Origin: an uncultured Bacteroides sp.
Lineage (GTDB): Bacteria; Bacteroidota; Bacteroidia; Bacteroidales; Bacteroidaceae
Length of the DNA: 50,242 nt
Direction of reading: 5' to 3'
NCBI GenBank assembly: GCA_947074195.1
Contig: CAMTOS010000009.1
Coordinates: forward strand, 1-50,242
A program made the translations under genes and the position numbers. Positions 7,767 to 16,260 of the stretch are shown here, piece by piece (the first letter of the stretch is position 1; each line of letters opens with the position of its first letter). The notes beneath the pieces were generated by a model, which did no database searches, had not been told where the DNA came from, and saw only the letters and a list, made by a program, of their open reading frames with translations.

Positions 7767-8261
7767 ATGAGAGAAGGAACAATATTAAGACTCAGAACGA
7801 TATTTCTGCAACCTCATTGGTTGCAATTCATCATTAATGAGCTACCGAGTATTCTGTTTACAGGCAGTTGTCTGATTATAGGCGGCATTGATGAGATTCC
7901 GTTTGCCCATTTGTTTCTGATAGTAGCAATCGTATTGGCCTTACGCTTATTGTATGTCTTTGTCTATCTACGACGAATGGAATATCGCATTAACGGTGAG
8001 CAGCTCATTATGGAACATGGCGTATTCACAAGAAGGAGCGATTATCTGGAACTCTACCGTATTGTTGACTTCAACGAGCATCGAACCATACTACAACAAA
8101 TCTGCGGATTGAAGACCATCACTATTTATTCGGGCGATAGAAGCAATCCCAAACTGGTAATTTTCGGAGTGAAAAACGATCTTGACTTAGTCTCGCTCAT
8201 ACGTGAACGAGTCGAGTACAACAAACAGAGAAAGGGAGTTTATGAAATTACGAATTGTTAG
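7767..8261 (+). CDS. Membrane protein with bacterial PH domain
   Basis: 164 residues. Two membrane segments (about 22-42 and 48-68) lead into a bacterial PH fold of the YdbS/YdbT type (MEYRINGEQLIMEHGVFTRRSDYLELYRIVDF... GLKTITIYSGD). Such proteins sit in the inner membrane with the PH domain in the cytoplasm, usually with unknown ligands. The 3' end overlaps the next signal-peptide gene by 20 bp, so the two are translationally linked. It could be the membrane platform of the operon's complex. Confidence 0.75.
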   Translation: MREGTILRLRTIFLQPHWLQFIINELPSILFTGSCLIIGGIDEIPFAHLFLIVAIVLALRLLYVFVYLRRMEYRINGEQLIMEHGVFTRRSDYLELYRIVDFNEHRTILQQICGLKTITIYSGDRSNPKLVIFGVKNDLDLVSLIRERVEYNKQRKGVYEITNC

Positions 8262-8934
8262 TGTGATACTATTTATCTTTATAATAGGTACACAAGTAGC
8301 TAAAGCCCAATATATCCAAACCAATCCCTTGGAATGGCTCGCATTGGCGGAAGGCAACGAAGCCATCAATGAACAAATACAATCTGAGACGGAAGGACAA
8401 ATGAAAACTGCTGTTATACAGAATACCATTGCAGCGGAATTCAATAAGATTCATGAATGGGAACGTAAATACAGCGGTTACCTGCAAACTGCTGGCGGCT
8501 ATGCTTCTTCCCTGAAAGCTGCTTCCATGCTCTATGAGGATGGAGTGCGTATCTTCATTATCCTTGGTAAACTGAGCAAAGCTATCAGTACGAATTCACA
8601 AGGTGTCATAGCCACCATCAGCATGAACAACCTATATATTGAAACGGCCACGGAACTGGTAACAGTCTATACATTACTCCGCAATGCCATATCAACAGGT
8701 GGCACACAAAATATGCTCACGGGAGCGGAACGAAGCGAGATAATGTGGGCGTTAAATGATAAATTATACAGTTTCAAGAAAAAGCTCAACCGCCTTTATT
8801 TGAGTATCCGCTATTACACACTGACTGATGTATGGAACAATGTTATAGCCGGAATGTTGGACCGAAGCAATGGAGAAGTGGCTATTATGGCTTTGGATAG
8901 ATGGAAGCGAGCCGCCAAAGTTATCAACTATTAA
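8242..8934 (+). CDS. Secreted helical protein, paralogue 1
   Basis: 230 residues from ATG 8242, chosen because an AAAGGGAG ribosome-binding-like sequence precedes it and a clean signal peptide follows (MKLRIVSVILFIFIIG... VAKAQ). A start 39 bp upstream would bury the signal. The mature protein is largely alpha-helical. Its last third (KKKLNRLYLSIRYYTLTDVWNNV) matches the layout of the next gene product (KKLQQLTRAVKYTSFADVWAEI). Periplasmic or envelope location is expected. It resembles secreted TraI/DUF4141-like helical proteins of Bacteroides conjugation operons in size and style, but I cannot assign it. Confidence 0.7.
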   Translation: MKLRIVSVILFIFIIGTQVAKAQYIQTNPLEWLALAEGNEAINEQIQSETEGQMKTAVIQNTIAAEFNKIHEWERKYSGYLQTAGGYASSLKAASMLYEDGVRIFIILGKLSKAISTNSQGVIATISMNNLYIETATELVTVYTLLRNAISTGGTQNMLTGAERSEIMWALNDKLYSFKKKLNRLYLSIRYYTLTDVWNNVIAGMLDRSNGEVAIMALDRWKRAAKVINY

Positions 8935-8948
8935 AATCTGTGCAAGTA

Positions 8949-9635
8949 ATGAAAGTAAAACCAAGAATCTTTTTACTGATGTGGATACTTTTTGTATTCA
9001 GTAGTATTCAGCAGTTACAAGCACAGACTGATCCGGCTTTGGCCGGTATGATTGTTGTTTATACCGACAAGGCTAAAAGTGAATTGAAAGCACAGGAAAA
9101 AGCGATGCTGTTACAAACAACGGGACACCTTTGGATTCGGGAAGAAGTGGAAGGAACCACTGATTTGCAGCGAAAATTCAACGATTATCTTGATTCATTC
9201 AAGGATATTATCTGCTATGCCGCACAGATTTATGGTTTCTACCATGAAATTGATAAAATGTCTGACAACTTAAGTAATTTCTCTAAGCAGTTGAGAGAAC
9301 ATGGTCAGGGAGCTTTTGCCATAGCACTTACACCACGACGTAACCAGATCTATCGTGACCTTATTTTGGGAAGTGTAGAAATCGTCAACGACATCCGGCA
9401 AGTTTGTTTAAGTAATACAAAGATGACGGAGAAGCAGCGAATAGAGATTGTATTTACCATTCGTCCCAAATTGCGAGTCATGAACAAGAAACTTCAACAA
9501 CTGACAAGGGCTGTTAAATATACTTCATTTGCCGATGTCTGGGCAGAGATAGATGAAGGAGCAAGACCGAAAGCAGATAAATATGAGATTGCAAAGGCTT
9601 GTATGCGACGATGGAGACGAAATGGTAACCGATAA
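8949..9635 (+). CDS. Secreted helical protein, paralogue 2
   Basis: 228 residues from ATG 8949, with a signal peptide (MKVKPRIFLLMWILFVF... QLQAQ). An earlier in-frame ATG at 8901 lies inside the previous gene and would mask the signal, so I rejected it. The mature part is helical and shares the order LRVMNKKL...YTSFADVWAEIDEG with its neighbour at 8242, so the pair arose by duplication. It ends in a basic stretch (CMRRWRRNGNR). Two secreted paralogues in tandem between membrane proteins suggest a hetero-oligomeric envelope component. Confidence 0.7.
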   Translation: MKVKPRIFLLMWILFVFSSIQQLQAQTDPALAGMIVVYTDKAKSELKAQEKAMLLQTTGHLWIREEVEGTTDLQRKFNDYLDSFKDIICYAAQIYGFYHEIDKMSDNLSNFSKQLREHGQGAFAIALTPRRNQIYRDLILGSVEIVNDIRQVCLSNTKMTEKQRIEIVFTIRPKLRVMNKKLQQLTRAVKYTSFADVWAEIDEGARPKADKYEIAKACMRRWRRNGNR

Positions 9636-9660
9636 ATATAAATTCTAAAACCGAAACGAT

Positions 9661-10293
9661 ATGAGTAAATGGTCCACAGTACTAAAATATGGCAAGCGTG
9701 CGGCAACAGCATCTGTTAATAGCATGGGAAACGCTGTGATACATCCGCAGCGTACCTTGATGGGGTTTGGGAGAGCAACCAAAACGGCTGTAGTCGGCGG
9801 TGGCATGGGATATCTGGCTTGGGAGAATATTTTCAACGATAAGCCGGTTATACGTGCGGCAGCTGATTTCTTGGTTGGTGAAGAGACGGTAGATAAGGGG
9901 ATGAATGCAGTCGGTCAGGCTACAAAGAAAGTGGAAGATGTGGTTGAAAAAGCCGGTGAGACCTTGGATGGAGTAAAAAGTTCCGTGTCGGATGTGACCG
10001 GCTCCTGGAATGGTATCGGCAAATTCGCCAAAGAAATACTTGGCGGTAACGGACTCGATACGCTGGGCAGTTTCTTTAGCAATATCGGCAAAGGAAATGT
10101 ATCAGGGTTGAGCATACTCGGTCTTGTAGCTTCTTCCCTACTCATTTTCGGACGATTCGGATGGTTGGGTAAAATAGCAGGTGCTCTGATGGGTATGATG
10201 TTGATTGGTAACAATAGCGAAAGAAGCATGAATGAGCAACGATCCATAAATAATAGTCCGGATACTGAACAATCCAGAGGTCTGAAAAGATAA
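9661..10293 (+). CDS. Membrane protein with hydrophobic C-terminal pair
   Basis: 210 residues without a signal peptide. The N-terminal part is basic and glycine-rich (MGFGRATKTAVVGGGMGYLAWEN), followed by an amphipathic Val/Ala/Gly region (about 75-115). Two close hydrophobic segments lie at about 145-182 (LSILGLVASSLLIFGRFGWLG, then GALMGMMLIGN). A similar hydrophobic pair followed by a charged segment occurs in the 11458 product (residues about 440-480). The function is unknown. A small pore or anchor protein is conceivable. Confidence 0.65.
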   Translation: MSKWSTVLKYGKRAATASVNSMGNAVIHPQRTLMGFGRATKTAVVGGGMGYLAWENIFNDKPVIRAAADFLVGEETVDKGMNAVGQATKKVEDVVEKAGETLDGVKSSVSDVTGSWNGIGKFAKEILGGNGLDTLGSFFSNIGKGNVSGLSILGLVASSLLIFGRFGWLGKIAGALMGMMLIGNNSERSMNEQRSINNSPDTEQSRGLKR

Positions 10294-10325
10294 GTAGTTG
10301 AATGTAAAACTGACAGAAAAAAGAG

Positions 10326-11461
10326 ATGACCTATACACAAGAGATGAATTTACAGTCAAAGAGTGGCTATTGCATGCCTTTTGAAGAGCAAAATGGAGAT
10401 GTACAGATTTCATTGGATTATGGAAAACAACTTCACCCACAGACCGGGGAGGATTTTTTTCACCATGGGATAGACTTTGTAACGAAGCGTTATATCCTTT
10501 CAGCGGTAGCCGACGGTATTGTAACAGGTATCGGTAGCAATCCGCAGCACGGACTGTTTCAAGTGATCCGTTACGAGAAATACGAAGTCACATACGCCCA
10601 TTTATCCAATGCGTTGGTTTCATTCGGCGCACGGGTAAAAGCAGGAAGTGTGGTCAGCGTAAGCGGAGACCTTCTTCACTTAGAAGTGAAGTATGATGGT
10701 CAGGAGATCAATCCACTTGAGTTTCTCACGATGTTGTATGGTAATCTGAAGATGATGCAACAACAAGGAAAAACGGGTATGCCCGACTTTGAGACTATTG
10801 ATATGGATGTTCCAACAGACTATGATGAGAATCAAGCGGAATTAGAAGAGCTTATGCTCCGATTCTATCCTGAGTACCTGGCAGAAGTGAATGATGGCCG
10901 CTATCTGTTATCACAGCACACAGAAGAATCGTTACGCAACGTCTTTTCATTCTCTTCCATCAAAAACTATTTCTACGAGATGATTCCGTCACTCGCCAAT
11001 CCTTTGGGCATCGGACAAAGAGCGGTACCTATAGCTGCTAAAGTACAGAATCTGCTTATCGCCGATTTCCTGAACTATCTGGCGCTTCGCCATCAGTTAT
11101 TTCTCTCCGGACTGAGCGAAGAAGATAAAAAAAAACTTCTGACGAAGCCTTAGCCGGTAACGGAATTATCGACCCATTGGCTGAACTTGAGATAGATGTG
11201 CAAAGCTTCGATATACCGAGGCTTGTCACCGTCTATCCCGATCGGGCAGGAATCCGCTGGTGGACAAAAGCATGGTTCAACAACCGCGAGGACGGTGAAG
11301 CATCCGTAGAAATCACCAGGCAGGTAGCTATCCGGTTTATTCAAAACCTGATTGACAAGGATACTTTGCTTGAAGAATATTTTCCCAAACAGATGGAGGT
11401 GTACCACAATGCCATTGAACAAACCAAGGTACAGCTAATGAAACAACTAAATATCTCATGA
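10326..11461 (+). CDS. Degenerate M23 protein, frame split at an A9 run
   Basis: Residues about 25-140 form an M23 fold without a signal peptide: FHHGIDF and YAHLS are kept, but the usual HLH motif reads LLH (L116, H118), so the first histidine is lost and activity is doubtful. The first frame stops at TAG 11151-11153. A -1 shift in the run of nine A (11127-11135) joins it to a second frame ending at TGA 11461, reading DKKKTSDEALAGNGIID without a break. The joined protein would be about 378 residues. Without the shift the downstream part has only a TTG candidate (11177). The following gene overlaps by ATGA. The cause could be programmed slippage, mutation or a homopolymer error. Confidence 0.7.
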
Positions 11462-13230
11462 GTAGTCCAAAACAGTTGCAACGATTTGCCGAGATTGAAT
11501 ATTGCTTGCAGCAGTATTTCAATGCACAGTTGGCACCTGTCATGCGGAATGTTCAAAATGAACTTTCCCGGAAACAGGCGAAGGAGTATAAAGATTATGC
11601 CACAAGTTTTAATGGTATTATGCAATCAATGGCCGGTGGTATGCATCATGTACCGGTTGACAATATGCAATATCTCCGGCTGGCCGGGGAATGGAACAGT
11701 AAAACGACGGAAGACTATGTCGAAATGTGCAAAGACCAGATTGGTGGGTCAAAGGATATCAATCAGGATTTATGTCTTATTGCCGGTGAATGGCGAAATA
11801 CATTGATCGGCGAAATTGGTAGGGATCAATATGACCAACTTTCCAAGCAGCTTGGTTCCGATCTTGCTTGCGCCTACGTGGATTATCGGGTGGAACAGAT
11901 GATGGTAGATCGAATGGTTGCAGACCAAATGCCAAAGTCTTCCATGGAATATATTCTACGAAAAGGAATGTCCGGAAGTTTGTTAGGGCTAAGTCAATCC
12001 CTATCCAAATCACCGCTGCAACAACAAATTGAAGAAAGAGGTGAAGTAGCATATAACCCTTCCGTGACAGAGAAAGGGGCCGGCAAGGCTTTGTCGTTTG
12101 GAACAGATGCCATTACTACAGGAGGATTTTCTTCATGGGGTGCTATCGCAAAGTTGGCAGGGGCGGAAATTATATTCTCCGGAATTGAACATTTTTTAGA
12201 CAAGAAACCGGAATCCAACACGTTGACTATTGAACAGTGTATCAGTAAAGGGGTGTTCGGGGAACAACAGAATGTGTTTACTGACTTCCGCAAAGAAAGT
12301 AAGAAGATCGTGCCGTTTGAAAATGAATATGTGCTTTCGTGTAATAGTCAACTTATAAATAAAATGGGGATACCAACAAAAAAGCCATTTTGGGTTGATG
12401 ACTTCAAACCGGTAATGTGGCAACCCAACAATGATTCACAACCGGAGATAAATCAACATACCGGATATGACAATATTCCACTGGTAGTTGCTCCCGGTCA
12501 CGAAGAAGAGTTTCTGGCTGAACAAAAACGGATGAAAGATGAAAAGGAAGCTACGTTAGAAACTGAAAAGAGTGAGGAAACCAGAAAGGCCAATGGTGCA
12601 CAGAATTCTCATGAATCTGGTACAGATACACCGAAACAGACACAAAACAATGAGAATGGTTGGTCGGGATTATTGAGTTCTGTCGGGTTAAATGGCCTGG
12701 GTGACATTGGCAAAAAACTTGGTTATGTGATATCTATGTTACCGGATGTACTGGTCGGACTTTTTACCGGAAAGACGAAATCACTCAATCTTAAAGACAA
12801 TATATTGCCTATTGCCTCAATCCTGGTAGGAATGTTCATCAAAAATCCGATTCTTAAGATGATATTAATTGGTATGGGTGGGTTAAATCTGTTCAATAAA
12901 GCAGGTCATGAGGCGATAGAGAATAAGGAAGGAATATCACAAGCAGTCCGGCAGTATAAGGTTTATCCTGACGAAGCCATCAATCCACGAATAGATAATC
13001 CGATCTTACAAGGAAACAACCTTATTGCCACTATTGATAAGATACCATGCAGCATACAACTACCTGAAACAGTAGTCGCCGCTTACCGGGCCGGTGCTTT
13101 ACCACTGAATACCCTTGCCAATGCTGTTCTTGCCAAGAACGACCGGATGCATCAGGTTGCTCAAGAGAATTATCAGGTAGTAGAGAATGGACAGTCTGAA
13201 AGTAAGGAAAGAACAGTCGGCATCAAATAA
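11458..13230 (+). CDS. Large membrane protein of the unknown operon
   Basis: 590 residues, ATG overlapping the upstream TGA. The N-terminal third is soluble and helical (EIEYCLQQYFNAQLAPVM). Residues about 360-400 are a low-complexity acidic linker (KSEETRKANGAQNSHESG). About 440-480 hold two hydrophobic segments (ILPIASILVGMFI and LKMILIGMGGLNLF) like those of the 9661 product. The C-terminus (LIATIDKIPCSIQLPETVVAAY) resembles the small module repeated in the DUF3945-type protein. There is no signal peptide or enzymatic motif. It may link the membrane part of the system to the soluble modules. The family is not recognised. Confidence 0.7.
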   Translation: MSSPKQLQRFAEIEYCLQQYFNAQLAPVMRNVQNELSRKQAKEYKDYATSFNGIMQSMAGGMHHVPVDNMQYLRLAGEWNSKTTEDYVEMCKDQIGGSKDINQDLCLIAGEWRNTLIGEIGRDQYDQLSKQLGSDLACAYVDYRVEQMMVDRMVADQMPKSSMEYILRKGMSGSLLGLSQSLSKSPLQQQIEERGEVAYNPSVTEKGAGKALSFGTDAITTGGFSSWGAIAKLAGAEIIFSGIEHFLDKKPESNTLTIEQCISKGVFGEQQNVFTDFRKESKKIVPFENEYVLSCNSQLINKMGIPTKKPFWVDDFKPVMWQPNNDSQPEINQHTGYDNIPLVVAPGHEEEFLAEQKRMKDEKEATLETEKSEETRKANGAQNSHESGTDTPKQTQNNENGWSGLLSSVGLNGLGDIGKKLGYVISMLPDVLVGLFTGKTKSLNLKDNILPIASILVGMFIKNPILKMILIGMGGLNLFNKAGHEAIENKEGISQAVRQYKVYPDEAINPRIDNPILQGNNLIATIDKIPCSIQLPETVVAAYRAGALPLNTLANAVLAKNDRMHQVAQENYQVVENGQSESKERTVGIK

Positions 13231-13261
13231 TCAAAACTCAAACAGGTAAATATCAGAAAAT

Positions 13262-14794
13262 ATGGGAAAGAATGCAGAATATGCCGCACAATACTCCGCG
13301 TATGCGATGGAACAGATGCGTAGGTATGGTATTCCCGCTTCCGTAACCCTGGCACAGGGAATACTGGAAAGCAGTAATGGGCAAAGTGAATTGTCCCGGA
13401 AAGGTTATAATCATTTCGGGATAAAAGCTACCTCAAACTGGCTAAAGGAAGGTGGGCAGTATTTGATTTATGCCGATGACAAGCCCAATGAGAAATTTTG
13501 CAGTTATGCGTCTGTGATGGATTCGTATGAGCATCATTCCAAATTTCTGAAGGAGAATAGCCGCTATTCAGCATGTTTTCAGTGCTCTCCGGATGATTAC
13601 AAAGGATGGACTTCGGGATTGGAACGTGCGGGATATGCTACCGGTGGAAATTATGCCCATAGCCTGCAAAACATCATTGAACGTAACGGATTAGATAAGT
13701 ATGACAGGATGGTTATGGAGGAGATGCGGACGCAAGGTTTTACGGAAGATAGGAAGGAGCATTACTCTTTTCCCCTAAAACGAGAGGAATTCCTTTTTAT
13801 TACGTCACCTTTTGGCTTACGCCAGGATCCTATGGACAAATCCAAACAGCAGATGCACAAGGGCATTGATATACAGACCAGAGGGGATGCAGTGTTGGCA
13901 ACGGAAGACAATGGTAAGGTAGTAGCAGTCAATCCAAATGCTCAAGTGCCAGGTGGGAAGTCGGTAACACTTGAATATACAAGAGCGGACAAAACGAAAT
14001 GTCAAGTCAGCTACCTACATTTATCTTCCATTGATGTAAAAGTCGGAGATACGATGCAAGTTGGTCAGCAGTTAGGTGTAACCGGTAACACCGGCACACG
14101 CACAACAGGTGAGCATCTTCATTTCGGGGTGAAACAGATTGCGGCAGATGGCGGTTCACGAGACATTGATCCTGCTGCTTACCTTGCAGAGATTGCACAG
14201 AAAGGGAATTTTAAGTTACAGGCTTTGTCGAACGGAACGGATTTGTTGGCGAAATACAGGACTGTCGGAGTCCCACAGAATGATACGCCGGCTATAGACA
14301 CATCAATTTCCCCTGAAGAGTGGATGAAGAAGCTCCTTTCATCGGAAGACAGCGGTATTGGAATGCCGGGCATGGACCCAATCATGGAATTGGTGACAGC
14401 CATGTTCACTTCTCTGATGGCATTGGCCATACAAATTGATGGTAAATCCCAGGAAGAACAGATGCAGGCTGCAACAGATGCAGCATTAAAAAAACAAGCC
14501 GACCTTTCTTCGCTACTTCCGGATCTTAAGGAATGCACATTGACGACCCAGGAAGACAGTAAGCTCTTATTGCAGGTAAATGATGGCAAGAATAGCTTTT
14601 CTCATGAATTAAGTGCGGCAGAGACAAACCGGTTACAAAAGACATTGACTGATTCCGCTTTATCAAATGAAGAGAAACGGCAACAAATAGGAAGAGTGAT
14701 CAATAATATTATGCTTACCCAGCAAGTTTCCCTAAACTATGAGCAGGGAGCTATTGAACAACAAAGTCAATCGGAAAACAGGCAGATACGATGA
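13262..14794 (+). CDS. Glucosaminidase-M23 bifunctional wall hydrolase
   Basis: 510 residues. Residues about 1-155 are a glucosaminidase (flagellar FlgJ/LytG-like) domain: IPASVTLAQGILESSNGQS with the catalytic-position Glu, then NHFGIKA. Residues about 175-310 are an M23 peptidase with HKGID, YLHLS and GEHLHFGV intact. The C-terminal 180 residues end in a module (LLLQVNDGKNSFSHELSAAE) like those in the 5794 and 11458 proteins. No signal peptide is present, so export must use another route. Both glycan and peptide bonds of peptidoglycan would be cut, as for wall-penetrating parts of conjugation or phage-tail machines. It is the last clear gene of the operon. Confidence 0.85.
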   Translation: MGKNAEYAAQYSAYAMEQMRRYGIPASVTLAQGILESSNGQSELSRKGYNHFGIKATSNWLKEGGQYLIYADDKPNEKFCSYASVMDSYEHHSKFLKENSRYSACFQCSPDDYKGWTSGLERAGYATGGNYAHSLQNIIERNGLDKYDRMVMEEMRTQGFTEDRKEHYSFPLKREEFLFITSPFGLRQDPMDKSKQQMHKGIDIQTRGDAVLATEDNGKVVAVNPNAQVPGGKSVTLEYTRADKTKCQVSYLHLSSIDVKVGDTMQVGQQLGVTGNTGTRTTGEHLHFGVKQIAADGGSRDIDPAAYLAEIAQKGNFKLQALSNGTDLLAKYRTVGVPQNDTPAIDTSISPEEWMKKLLSSEDSGIGMPGMDPIMELVTAMFTSLMALAIQIDGKSQEEQMQAATDAALKKQADLSSLLPDLKECTLTTQEDSKLLLQVNDGKNSFSHELSAAETNRLQKTLTDSALSNEEKRQQIGRVINNIMLTQQVSLNYEQGAIEQQSQSENRQIR

Positions 14795-15068
14795 GGAAAT
14801 ATTGCGATTTATCTACATCGATCATTATGGTTTACCCAACTGCCCAGCGAAGACGTAAAAAAGGTAGCAAAAGGTATGGTAAGCTGTTTACGAAGATGGA
14901 GAAAAATGGCTTTCGCCGATAATGGCACACCAACAATTACGATATTAAAATCAGGTATAGGAATTTAAAAAACGTGAGTTTTATGTTGAACAGTTGAATA
15001 ACTCTTCATTCTGATTATGTTGCATATATTGGAATGAGGTGCAACAAAAAGGTTCAGTTCAGATGACA
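14791..15068 (+). other. Possible small ORF or gene remnant, then non-coding
   Basis: ATG 14791 overlaps the TGA of the hydrolase gene and opens a 43-codon, very basic frame ending at TAA 14922. In the hydrolase frame, the sequence after the TGA stays open to about 14967 and reads like a protein tail (LPSEDVKKVAKGMVSCLRRWRK), recalling the CMRRWRR end of the 8949 product. Either the small ORF is translated or this is an eroded gene end. GTTGCA/TGCAAC (15019-15045) forms a weak hairpin before the convergent gene at 15069. Confidence 0.3.
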
Positions 15069-16100
15069 CTATGATTCAATCCCGTCTTCAATGGATTTGA
15101 TTTCTTGTATAAGCAATGCTTGAAGTTCATTTTTAAATAATAGCTGATATTCGGCAACGCCTATTGGTTTGTTCACATCTTGCAAAGCAATCTCTACATC
15201 CAAATGATCCTTGTCAGCACAAAGAATGATACCAATTGACGGGTTTTCATTCTCACCTTTCTCTAAACGATCCAGCAATGAAAGATAAAGATTCATCTTA
15301 CCCACATATTCTGCTTGGAATGCACCAATTTTTAGCTCTACAGCGATCAATGATCGAAGTCCCCGATGGAAAAAAAGCATATCCACAAAATACTCTTTAT
15401 TATTGTACTCCAAGCGATATTGATTACCTATAAAACTAAACCCTTTACCTAATTCCAGCAGAAATGATTTTATTTTGGATACTAATCGCTTTTCTAACTC
15501 AAATTCTTTCACTGGTTCTGTTATTCCAAGAAACCCTAAATTATAAGAACTGCGAAATACCGCATTAGCATAATCCGCTTGTGCTTCCGGCAATGCTATA
15601 TCAAAATTGTTACTTTTAAGTTGTTGTTGATGAATAGTATAAGTATTCATTTTCAGGGCGTTTAGCAATAACTCTTTTGTCCATCCTTTTTGTATCACTT
15701 CTTGAGAGTAGAATAAAACTTGTTCCAAAGGTAATTCTTTATCAAGAAGCAATATATTATGTCCCCATGGTAAAAGTGCAACGCTCTGTTGCAGTTTTAT
15801 ATTTGCTTGAAAATAACGTTCATAATAACGTTTCATATACCAAAGGTTACGAGGTGACAGCCCCATATCCGGAAATTCCATTTTCAAGTCAACAGATAAT
15901 CTTTTGACTACACCACTCCCATATCCTCCTTCTAAATGCTTCTCAAACAGTAATTTCCCAATATTCCAATATGCTGAGTTGACAGCACCGTTTATTTGTC
16001 TAGCGACAGTAGTCCGTGCCAAACGAATTTCTGCAACGGCTTGTTGCAGTATTAGTGAATACTCATTATCATCCATAATGGTGGCAATCTCTTTATTCAT
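15069..16100 (-). CDS. DUF1016 (YhcG-type) PD-(D/E)XK nuclease-like protein
   Basis: 343 residues. The N-terminal DUF1016 region (AYWNIGKLLFE, YGSGVVKRLS, FPDMGLSPRNLWYMKRYYE) and the C-terminal nuclease-like domain are both clear: YFVDMLFFHRGLRSLIAVELKIG carries the D...ExK core. Length is typical of the family. YhcG-type proteins are nuclease relatives often found with restriction systems and mobile elements. It is alone on the minus strand beside the plus-strand operon and has no methyltransferase next to it, so it looks like independent cargo. An earlier or later start (M9) cannot be excluded. Confidence 0.85.
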   Translation of the reverse strand: MNKEIATIMDDNEYSLILQQAVAEIRLARTTVARQINGAVNSAYWNIGKLLFEKHLEGGYGSGVVKRLSVDLKMEFPDMGLSPRNLWYMKRYYERYFQANIKLQQSVALLPWGHNILLLDKELPLEQVLFYSQEVIQKGWTKELLLNALKMNTYTIHQQQLKSNNFDIALPEAQADYANAVFRSSYNLGFLGITEPVKEFELEKRLVSKIKSFLLELGKGFSFIGNQYRLEYNNKEYFVDMLFFHRGLRSLIAVELKIGAFQAEYVGKMNLYLSLLDRLEKGENENPSIGIILCADKDHLDVEIALQDVNKPIGVAEYQLLFKNELQALLIQEIKSIEDGIES

Positions 16101-16260
16101 AATTTTTATCTATTATCTGTATTTCTACCGTTTTTCATTCTTGGAATCTTATACCTTTCAAATTATTTACTTTGAGAGCAATCCTAAGATTCACTACAAA
16201 AATAGTAATTTATTTAAGATGATGAGTAGCTATTCGGGTACAAGGTATAAAACCAGAGTC

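Noticed and set aside
5020..14794. Type VI secretion or contractile phage-tail cluster
   Set aside because: No sheath, tube, baseplate, VgrG or ClpV-like protein is recognisable. Only the wall hydrolases would fit.
15069..16100. Part of a restriction-modification or toxin-antitoxin pair
   Set aside because: No methyltransferase, specificity subunit or small partner gene is adjacent.
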